Part shown: in pieces, positions 1-5,475 of the stretch
Layout: every line of letters begins with the position of its first letter
Numbering within the stretch: the stretch's first letter is position 1
Source of the DNA: Rickettsiales bacterium
GTDB lineage: Bacteria; Pseudomonadota; Alphaproteobacteria; Rickettsiales; UBA1997
Reading direction: 5' to 3'
DNA: 6,635 nt
Assembly (NCBI GenBank): GCA_947455845.1
Contig: CANGQE010000077.1
Span: 1-6,635 of the forward strand
Notes under the pieces: generated by a model
Told to the model about the DNA's origin: nothing
Seen by the model: only the letters and a program-made list of their open reading frames with translations
The model's database searches: none
Translations under genes and position numbers: made by a program

Positions 1-1
1 G

Positions 2-1006
2 GTTGAATTTGTAAGTGAGGAGGTGACACAGATCCTGAAACAAGTTCAGGATGACAATGCTTTAGCTTTGCGCTACAGTAACTCTCAACTTTCCCTCCAC
101 CGTCATCCTGAACTTGTTTCAGGATCTATTCACTTTGCACTTACAACAAGTAGTAACAACACCTACCAAGCTAGTGAAATCCTGCTTGCCACTAGCTTCA
201 AACAAAGCAATTTACCTTTCGATTTCACTTCCGAAAACCTCGTCAAAAAATTGTGGAACCAAGACTCGCAACAATTCCACCAACAAATTTTCACCAATGA
301 AACAATCTGTCTAATCGGCTCCGGCCTTACCGCTGTTGACGTAATCGTCGGTCTTAAAAAGAAAAACTTCTCCGGTAAAATCTTTGTAATTTCGCGTCGT
401 GGTAATTTCCCTAAAAAACATTTCGCTCAACATCAGCCCATCCACCATTTTATTGCGCCGCAAGATTCTAAAAAAGGCCTGTTGTTTTTGTGCTTAAAAA
501 TCAGAAATTTCCTGCGCCAAAATCCCCAATTTGATTTACGCCACGTCATTGATTCAGTGCGCTACAGCACGGTTGAACTGTGGCAGAATTTTGACGAAAA
601 AAACAAAAAATTATTTTTGCGCTTACTGCCTTACTGGAATATTTTTCGTCACCGTGCACCAATTTCTTCGGTTGAGTTGATTGAGGAAATGATTGCCAGC
701 GGGCAGATTGAAATTAAGAAAAAAGGTGTAAAAAAAATTTCGGAGAAAGACGGTAAAATTTTGATTGAAACGCGTGGCGAGGAAATTGAATGTGACTACG
801 CGGTGAATTGTTTAGGCTTTGAATTCAAACTAGAAAAATACCCGCTTTTGGCGCAAATGGTGGATGCGGGATTGCTTAAGAAAGATTTGTTTCTGGCACA
901 GTCAAACCACCCGCAAGTGCGCTTGCTTGGTGGCTTGAATGTTGGACGTGACTTTGAATGTACGGCAGTGCCTGATTTACGGCTTAGTGTGGAAAGTCTT
1001 TTTTAA
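2..1006 (+). CDS. FAD/NAD(P)-binding protein, YdhS/HpyO-like (COG4529-type), 5' partial
   Basis: This is the C-terminal part of a flavoprotein-like oxidoreductase; the substrate is unknown. The frame is open to the left edge (it begins VEFVSEEVT), so the gene starts outside the window and the usual N-terminal FAD-binding GxGxxG is not visible. Seen here are a strand resembling the end of the FAD domain (ASEILLATS, about 170-196, where relatives usually have ATG), a Rossmann-type NAD(P) motif GSGLTAVD (317-340), SRRGNFPKKH, the block YWNIFRHRAPIS, and a late DYAVNCLGF strand. This order matches the family I know as COG4529 (FAD/NAD(P)-binding, including HpyO-type proteins). The frame is interrupted, without a stop, by a palindromic repeat at 30-127 that adds about 33 residues including HRHPELVSGS. 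The stop TAA is at 1004-1006. The family call is fairly firm; the reaction cannot be stated. Confidence 0.8.
   Translation, partial: VEFVSEEVTQILKQVQDDNALALRYSNSQLSLHRHPELVSGSIHFALTTSSNNTYQASEILLATSFKQSNLPFDFTSENLVKKLWNQDSQQFHQQIFTNETICLIGSGLTAVDVIVGLKKKNFSGKIFVISRRGNFPKKHFAQHQPIHHFIAPQDSKKGLLFLCLKIRNFLRQNPQFDLRHVIDSVRYSTVELWQNFDEKNKKLFLRLLPYWNIFRHRAPISSVELIEEMIASGQIEIKKKGVKKISEKDGKILIETRGEEIECDYAVNCLGFEFKLEKYPLLAQMVDAGLLKKDLFLAQSNHPQVRLLGGLNVGRDFECTAVPDLRLSVESLF
30..127. repeat. Palindromic repeat element inserted in frame in a coding sequence
   Basis: Perfect 26-bp inverted arms lie at 30-55 and 102-127, separated by a 46-bp core (56-101). Each arm also contains its own small palindrome: atcctgaa (32-39), a 5-nt loop, then ttcaggat (45-52). 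The same 26-bp arms recur without mismatch at 5379-5404 and 5437-5462. The element lies wholly inside the open frame of the FAD/NAD(P)-binding protein and is translated as ILKQVQDD...HPELVSGS. Removing it would join EEVT directly to HFALTTSS, which gives a more normal spacing for the family. Comparable in-frame elements are known as RPEs in Rickettsia; identity with those families is not claimed. Confidence 0.85.
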
Positions 1007-1021
1007 ATACTCGGTCTGACT

Positions 1022-1056
1022 CCCTCTCCCTTGAGGGGAGAGGGTTGGGGTGAGGG
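1022..1056. repeat. GC-rich palindromic intergenic repeat
   Basis: ccctctccc (1022-1030) and gggagaggg (1036-1044) form a 9-bp perfect stem with a 5-nt loop, followed by a G-rich tail (ttggggtgaggg, 1045-1056). Sequences of this type are common dispersed intergenic repeats in many proteobacteria. It begins 16 bases after the stop of the upstream gene and could stall or protect the 3' end of that mRNA. No T-run follows on either strand, so it is not a standard intrinsic terminator. Confidence 0.6.
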
Positions 1057-1135
1057 TGGTGAACAAAGTGAATTATTGCTCAAGTCAACCAAGAATAGAA
1101 AAATTAAATTTTTGATCGGTAATCTTTAACTCTGC

Positions 1136-1238
1136 GCTGGACGGGGTTTGTAACCCCGTTCACATGTTTGCATCAAAACAACTTCAATGTGGTGAGCTTG
1201 ACACAAACGTAGGATCGGGGTTGTAAACCCCGACCCGC
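1136..1238. repeat. REP-like inverted doublet (two hairpins facing outward)
   Basis: Two 8-bp hairpins are present: acggggtt/aaccccgt (1141-1148 and 1152-1159) and tcggggtt/aaccccga (1215-1222 and 1226-1233), each with a 3-nt loop. The reverse complement of 1141-1175 aligns without gaps to 1199-1233 at 26 of 35 positions, so these are two diverged copies of one unit in inverted orientation, about 23 bases apart. The right copy has GTAG (1209-1212) just 5' of its hairpin, the layout of REP sequences mobilised by RAYT (REP-associated tyrosine transposase) proteins. No RAYT gene is in the window, so any transposase would act in trans. Confidence 0.7.
1198..1227 (+). promoter_or_regulatory. Possible sigma70-type promoter for the fsr-like gene
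   Basis: A perfect TTGACA (1198-1203) is followed after 18 bases by TGTAAA (1222-1227), which matches 4 of 6 bases of TATAAT. Transcription would begin near 1234 and give a leader of about 45 bases before the ATG at 1279. The -10 falls inside the right REP-like hairpin, so the match may be accidental. It is the best candidate I see in this gap, but it is weak. Confidence 0.25.
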
Positions 1239-1278
1239 AAGAGAGCTAGACCGAATTTTTTAATTACTTCCAAACCAA

Positions 1279-2478
1279 ATGAACCTAAAAAAACTCTCCC
1301 AAAAAAACCCCGCTTTCATTGTTCTTCTCGCAATCAGCTTTTGCCACTTCCTCAACGACACGGTGCAATCGTTAATCCCTGCAATCTACCCCATCCTCAA
1401 AGAATCCTACAACCTAACCTTCGCCCAAATTGGGCTAATCACTTTAGCTTTCCAATTCACCGCCTCAATTCTGCAGCCGGTTGTCGGTTACTACACCGAC
1501 AAAAAACCGCAGCCTTATTCACTGGCTTTGGGAATGGGTTTCACTCTGTGCGGATTGTTAGTTCTCTCCTGCGCCACCAGCTTCTACGCCATTCTTTTTG
1601 GGGCAATGATTGTTGGCACCGGCTCGTCAATTTTTCACCCCGAATCTTCGCGTATTGCCCGTTTCGCCTCCAAAGGCAAATACGGTTTCGCTCAATCAGT
1701 GTTCCAAGTTGGCGGCAATATTGGCTCGGCGATTGGCCCATTACTTGCGGCCTTCATTATTTTACCACGCGGACAATTCAGCCTTTCGTGGTTTTCAGTA
1801 TTAGCTTTGGTCGGAATTATTGTGTTGTTCAAAGTGGGTCGTTGGTACCACGCGGCGCATTTAGACGTGGCTTCAAAAGTGGTGGTGAGTAAAAAACTTT
1901 TAGTCTCCAGAAGAGAAATCACCATTTCAATTGTGGTGCTAATGTTGCTGATTTTTTCCAAATTTTTCTACACCGCCAGCATTAACAGCTACTACACCTT
2001 CTACTTAATGGAAAATTTTGATCTCTCCGTACGTAGCGCCCAAATTCACCTGTTTATTTTCTTGGCCTCGGTTGCACTGGGAACAATATTGGGTGGTGTT
2101 GTCGGCGACCGCTTCGGCCGCAAAACCGTAATCTGGATCTCAATTTTAGGGGCAATGCCTTTCACCTTAATGTTGCCTTACGCCAATCTTTTTTGGACGG
2201 AAATTTTAAGTGTAATCATTGGGGTAATTATTTCTTCGGCCTTTTCGGGAATTTTGGTTTACGCGCAGGAATTAATACCGGGAAGGGTGGGAATGGTTTC
2301 GGGGTTATTCTTTGGCTTTGCCTTTGGCGTTGCTGCTGTCGGAGCTGCGGTGCTTGGTAAGGTGGCAGATTTGACGAGTATTAACTACGTTTACCACATT
2401 TGCTCTTACTTACCGGCGATTGGTTTATTGGCTTGGTTTTTACCGAATTTGGAGAAGAGGAAGGGAAGTAAGAATTAA
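1279..2478 (+). CDS. fsr: MFS efflux transporter, fosmidomycin resistance protein (Fsr) family
   Basis: A complete 399-residue inner-membrane major facilitator protein, close to the roughly 400 residues of E. coli Fsr. Family signatures visible are FCHFLNDTVQSLIPAIYP (residues 21-38), the loop motif GYYTDKKPQ (70-78), the conserved block IFHPESSRIARFASKGKYG (118-136) running into QSVFQVGGNIGSAIGPL, and the second-half repeat of the MFS loop motif, GDRFGRKT (276-283). The hydrophobic segments fit 12 membrane helices, with a basic central loop near residues 190-213. Fsr-type proteins export small molecules by proton antiport; fosmidomycin is the classical substrate, but the natural one is unknown. 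The start is fixed: an in-frame TAA at 1261-1263 lies just upstream and the ATG is the first one after it. There is no Shine-Dalgarno-like sequence before it. The gene stands alone on this strand and ends convergently with aroA. The family is secure; the substrate is inferred. Confidence 0.88.
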   Translation: MNLKKLSQKNPAFIVLLAISFCHFLNDTVQSLIPAIYPILKESYNLTFAQIGLITLAFQFTASILQPVVGYYTDKKPQPYSLALGMGFTLCGLLVLSCATSFYAILFGAMIVGTGSSIFHPESSRIARFASKGKYGFAQSVFQVGGNIGSAIGPLLAAFIILPRGQFSLSWFSVLALVGIIVLFKVGRWYHAAHLDVASKVVVSKKLLVSRREITISIVVLMLLIFSKFFYTASINSYYTFYLMENFDLSVRSAQIHLFIFLASVALGTILGGVVGDRFGRKTVIWISILGAMPFTLMLPYANLFWTEILSVIIGVIISSAFSGILVYAQELIPGRVGMVSGLFFGFAFGVAAVGAAVLGKVADLTSINYVYHICSYLPAIGLLAWFLPNLEKRKGSKN

Positions 2479-2544
2479 TTGAGGCGATTATTCCCTTAAG
2501 GCCAGTAATGACTCTAGGTAAACCTAACTCTTAACTCTAACTTC
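2479..2544. other. Convergent intergenic gap (fsr tail / aroA tail)
   Basis: This is a 66-bp gap between two convergent genes. It holds a small palindrome, taggt-aa-accta (2515-2526), and a short tandem run of taactct (2525-2531, 2532-2538, then a partial copy). No stem followed by a T-run is seen on either strand, so no intrinsic terminator can be assigned to either gene. Confidence 0.4.
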
Positions 2545-3879
2545 TTACTTCTTAATTTCCTCAAACCCTGACCCAAAATCACTAAAAATCTTTTCAAAGC
2601 TCGGAAAGCTCGTCGCAATCATTGAAGCGTCGTCAATCTCAGTGCCATTTTCTAGCATTAGACCCATTACGAGGAAAGACATTGCAATGCGGTGATCCAT
2701 TGCGGTGGTGATTTTTACAGCAGATTTTGGTTGGTTAATTCCGCCTTGAACTTCTAAAAAATCGTCGCCCATTTTTAATGTGACGCCGCAAGCCTCAAGG
2801 TTTTGGGCAATCATTAACAAGCGGTTGCTTTCTTTTACTTTTAACTCGGCAAGGCCGTTCATTTTTGTAACTCCGCTAGCATTAGCAGCAGCAACTGCAA
2901 GAATCGGATATTCGTCAATCATGCTGGCGGCGCGGTCAGCGGGAACTTCGATTCCTTTTAGATTACTTGATTCCACCAAAATATCGGCAACTTTTTCGCC
3001 GCCGATTTCGCGTTCATTTAAAAATTCAATTTTACCCCCCATCTCGCGCAGAGTAGTAACTACACCGTCGCGCAAAGGATTAACCCCAACATTTTTAATG
3101 GTGATGCGGGAATTTTTTACTAACAAGGCAGCAACAATTAAAAAGGCGGCGGAAGAAATATCACCCGGAACGGCAAAATCTTTGGCGTTAAATTCTTGCA
3201 AACCGGTGTAAGAAATTTTGGTGCCGTTGTTCAAATTTTCGGTGGCAATTTTTAAGCCGAGGTAACGCATCATTATTTCACTGTGGTCGCGGCATTTTTC
3301 CGGTTCAATGATTGTGGTGGTTCCGCGCGTAGTCAGGGCGGCAAGCAAAATGCAGCTTTTAACTTGAGCCGAGGCCATTTTCATTGTGTATTCAATTGGT
3401 AGTGCATCTTTAGCGCCAACAATGGCGAAAGGCATTAGGCCGTTTTGGCGGGAAATTATTTGGGCGCCGAATTGTTTGATTGGCTCAAAAACGCGACCCA
3501 TTGGGCGTTTGCGTAGTGAGGCGTCACCTGTGAAAAATGAAGTGAAGTTGTAAGGTGTAACAAGGCCAGCCATTAAGCGGGCTGAGGTTCCCGAGTTGCC
3601 CATGTCGAGCACGTCGGTGGGTTCCATTAATCCGGCGACACCTGAACCATTTACAACCCAACAATCAGATTTTCTTTCGATTTCAACACCCATTGAACGC
3701 AGAGCGGCTGCCGTTTTTAAAACATCTTCACCTTCCAAAAGGCCGGTAATTTTGCTCTCTCCGTGAGCCAGTGCGGCAAAAATTAAAGAGCGGTGCGAAA
3801 TTGATTTGTCACCGGCAACTGTGATTTCACCTTTTAAGGCCACATCTTTTTTGCGCGAGAGTAATGGTTTTGGATTCAT
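2545..3879 (-). CDS. aroA: 3-phosphoshikimate 1-carboxyvinyltransferase (EPSP synthase)
   Basis: Cytoplasmic enzyme of the shikimate pathway: it transfers the enolpyruvyl group of phosphoenolpyruvate to shikimate 3-phosphate, giving EPSP on the way to chorismate and the aromatic amino acids. At 444 residues it is full length. Visible motifs are AGDKSISHRS (22-31), GNSGTSARL (94-102), KRPMGR (124-129), SAQVK (170-174), RDHSE (197-201), IDEYP with the likely catalytic Asp322, KVKESNR (347-353, Glu350) and DHRIAMSF (395-402). GDKS, SAQVK and RxHxE are class II (CP4-like) EPSPS signatures. The fourth class II signature, N-x-T-R, reads NPLR here (267-270). The residue equivalent to CP4 Ala100 is Gly97, as in glyphosate-sensitive enzymes; sensitivity is inferred, not shown. 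The ATG at 3877-3879 directly follows the nuoN TAG (TAGATG) and has no Shine-Dalgarno-like sequence, suggesting co-transcription and translational coupling with nuoN. Catalytic residues appear intact. Confidence 0.96.
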   Translation of the reverse strand: MNPKPLLSRKKDVALKGEITVAGDKSISHRSLIFAALAHGESKITGLLEGEDVLKTAAALRSMGVEIERKSDCWVVNGSGVAGLMEPTDVLDMGNSGTSARLMAGLVTPYNFTSFFTGDASLRKRPMGRVFEPIKQFGAQIISRQNGLMPFAIVGAKDALPIEYTMKMASAQVKSCILLAALTTRGTTTIIEPEKCRDHSEIMMRYLGLKIATENLNNGTKISYTGLQEFNAKDFAVPGDISSAAFLIVAALLVKNSRITIKNVGVNPLRDGVVTTLREMGGKIEFLNEREIGGEKVADILVESSNLKGIEVPADRAASMIDEYPILAVAAANASGVTKMNGLAELKVKESNRLLMIAQNLEACGVTLKMGDDFLEVQGGINQPKSAVKITTAMDHRIAMSFLVMGLMLENGTEIDDASMIATSFPSFEKIFSDFGSGFEEIKK

Positions 3880-5346
3880 CTAAAGCACCGTGAAATTAGT
3901 GATTGAACCGACAATCGAATTTAAAAATAGCAGGAAGAATAAGTTGAAAATCGCGGTGGCTAAAATCACTAATTTAACATTTCCAACTTGGTCGAGAGTC
4001 ATTATTTGTTTGGGTTCGTCGAAATACATTATTTTAACGATTCGTAAGTAGTAGTAAGCCGACACTACGCTGAATAAAACTGCCAAAATTGCCGGAATTA
4101 AAAGACCCGAACCAAGGGCAGCAACTAGGATGTAGAATTTAGAAAAGAAACCTGCAAGTGGTGGAATTCCGGCAGTAGAAAACATTAATGTCGCCAAGCA
4201 GAAAGCCATTACGGGGTTAGTTTTGGCTAATCCTGAAAGCGAGTTAATGCTAAATATTTTTTCATTTTCGGCGTCGCTTTCGGTTTCGGAGTTCGGGCTT
4301 CTAATCAAAGTTAAAAAACCAAAACTACCCACCGAAATGATTGCGTAAATAATCATGTAGAGCACGCAGGCGTTAAATCCCTCGCGGTTAAGGGCGGCCA
4401 TCCCCAGAAGAATGAAACCAACGTGGCCAATTGAACTGTAAGCTAAAAGTCGTTTAAGATTTTTTTGGAAAATCGCGCCGAAGCTGCCCACTGCTAAAGA
4501 AAGGATTGCGGTAAGAACAAAAATATTGTCAATACCAGGCCAGCCGATTAACAAGCTAGAGCACAGGCGCAGTAAAACCAAAACGGTGCCGAATTTTACT
4601 ACTGTAGCAAAGAAAGTGGTAACCACAGTGGCCGAACCTTCGTAAACGTCAGGCGCCCACATGTGGAAAGGGGCGGCGGAGATTTTGAAAAACATTGCGG
4701 TAATTACCAAAATGAATCCGAACATTACGCCAACCGGAATTGAAGGAGGAGTATTGGGAACGTGGTAGTAAAGCTCCATTAAGGCACTGAAGTTAGTGGT
4801 GCCGGCGAAGCCGTAGATTAAGGTGATTCCGAAAAGTAAAATGCCCGAAGCTAAGCAGCCTAAAATAAAATATTTCATTCCCGCTTCTGAAGATTTGGCG
4901 GATTGGCGGTTTAAAGCGGCCAGTAAGTAAAGTGAAAGGGCCTGTAATTCTAGGCCTAAGTAGAAAACCAAAAAGTCGTTGGCGGAGATTAAAATCATCC
5001 CGCCGCTGGTGGCGATCATTAGTAGGGCAATGAATTCGGCGCTGATTTTTTTGATTGTGCCAACAAAGTTGAGCGACATTAAAATTACAATGGTGAGCAA
5101 CATTACGGAAATGGCTTTGACCAAAGAGGTGAAAGAGTTGCTGACGAACATTTGGTTAAAAATTACGTCGCTGGTGACGAAGTTTCCAATGATTAGGAAG
5201 AGGGTGATTGTGCAGACGATTAGAGAAAGTAGGTGGGAGACGTAGTAAAATTCTTTGAATTTTTTGCCGAGGAAAACGTCGGTCATTAAAATGATTAGAG
5301 CGCCGCAGAATAAAGAGATTTCTGGGGAGATTAGGGAGAGGTTCAT
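3880..5346 (-). CDS. nuoN: NADH-quinone oxidoreductase subunit N (complex I, proton-pumping)
   Basis: A complete 488-residue, very hydrophobic inner-membrane subunit of respiratory complex I, almost the same length as E. coli NuoN (485). It belongs to the Mrp-antiporter-like subunits that move protons when NADH reduces quinone. Key features are the helix DFLVFYLGLELQALSLYLLA with Glu133 (the position of the essential Glu in E. coli), the block FFKISAAPFHMWAPDVYEG with Lys221, Lys251 in VVKFGTV, QKNLKRLLAYSSIGHVGF (294-311), and Lys403 in GFFSKFYIL, matching the conserved Lys in the last antiporter helices. An acidic loop rich in Ser and Glu (about 350-364) separates membrane segments. It lies downstream of nuoM, the standard order, but the gap is widened to 129 bp by a palindromic element. 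No Shine-Dalgarno-like sequence precedes the ATG (upstream strand reads caatcttccca). aroA follows with no gap. Confidence 0.97.
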   Translation of the reverse strand: MNLSLISPEISLFCGALIILMTDVFLGKKFKEFYYVSHLLSLIVCTITLFLIIGNFVTSDVIFNQMFVSNSFTSLVKAISVMLLTIVILMSLNFVGTIKKISAEFIALLMIATSGGMILISANDFLVFYLGLELQALSLYLLAALNRQSAKSSEAGMKYFILGCLASGILLFGITLIYGFAGTTNFSALMELYYHVPNTPPSIPVGVMFGFILVITAMFFKISAAPFHMWAPDVYEGSATVVTTFFATVVKFGTVLVLLRLCSSLLIGWPGIDNIFVLTAILSLAVGSFGAIFQKNLKRLLAYSSIGHVGFILLGMAALNREGFNACVLYMIIYAIISVGSFGFLTLIRSPNSETESDAENEKIFSINSLSGLAKTNPVMAFCLATLMFSTAGIPPLAGFFSKFYILVAALGSGLLIPAILAVLFSVVSAYYYLRIVKIMYFDEPKQIMTLDQVGNVKLVILATAIFNLFFLLFLNSIVGSITNFTVL

Positions 5347-5375
5347 TGGGAAGATTGTTTAATTATTACTGGTAG

Positions 5376-5465
5376 AATAGATCCTGAAACAAGTTCAGGA
5401 TGACGGAGTCTTGGGGAAGCTCGCCCCTCTCTCGGTGTCATCCTGAACTTGTTTCAGGATCTATT
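5376..5465. repeat. Palindromic repeat element between nuoM and nuoN
   Basis: Perfect 29-bp inverted arms lie at 5376-5404 and 5437-5465 around a 32-bp core (5405-5436). The inner 26 bp of each arm are identical to the arms of the element at 30-127, while the core is unrelated. It occupies 90 of the 129 bases between the nuoM stop and the nuoN start. In the operon transcript it can form either one long hairpin or two small ones (atcctgaa/ttcaggat). No T-run follows the stem on the nuo-coding strand, so it is probably not a terminator, although it may affect mRNA stability or the nuoM:nuoN ratio. Confidence 0.9.
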
Positions 5466-5475
5466 TTAAAAATTA

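Noticed and set aside
17..25. GTG at 23 preceded by gaggag, looking like a start with a Shine-Dalgarno site
   Set aside because: The purine stretch touches the GTG with no spacing, the frame is open upstream to the window edge, and the protein would lack its N-terminal FAD-binding part. It is internal coding sequence.
719..725. aaaaaag as a -1 frameshift site in the FAD/NAD(P)-binding gene
   Set aside because: The zero frame reads AAA AAA GGT, not the A AAA AAG phase needed, and no downstream alternative product is evident.
1099..1113. aaaaatt-a-aattttt palindrome
   Set aside because: The one-base centre cannot form a hairpin loop and such AT-rich symmetry is expected by chance in an AT-rich gap.
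1136..1238. CRISPR array or riboswitch in the repeat-rich gap
   Set aside because: Only two copies, inverted rather than direct, with no regular spacer pattern; no conserved aptamer fold that I recognise.
1341..1892. Overlapping open frames inside fsr, aroA, nuoN and nuoM on other frames or strands
   Set aside because: They lack recognisable domains and sit entirely within well-supported genes, so they are by-products of the codon use of those genes.
5376..5465. Intrinsic terminator after nuoM
   Set aside because: The stem is long but no T-run follows it on the nuo strand, and nuoN directly downstream must be transcribed with the operon.
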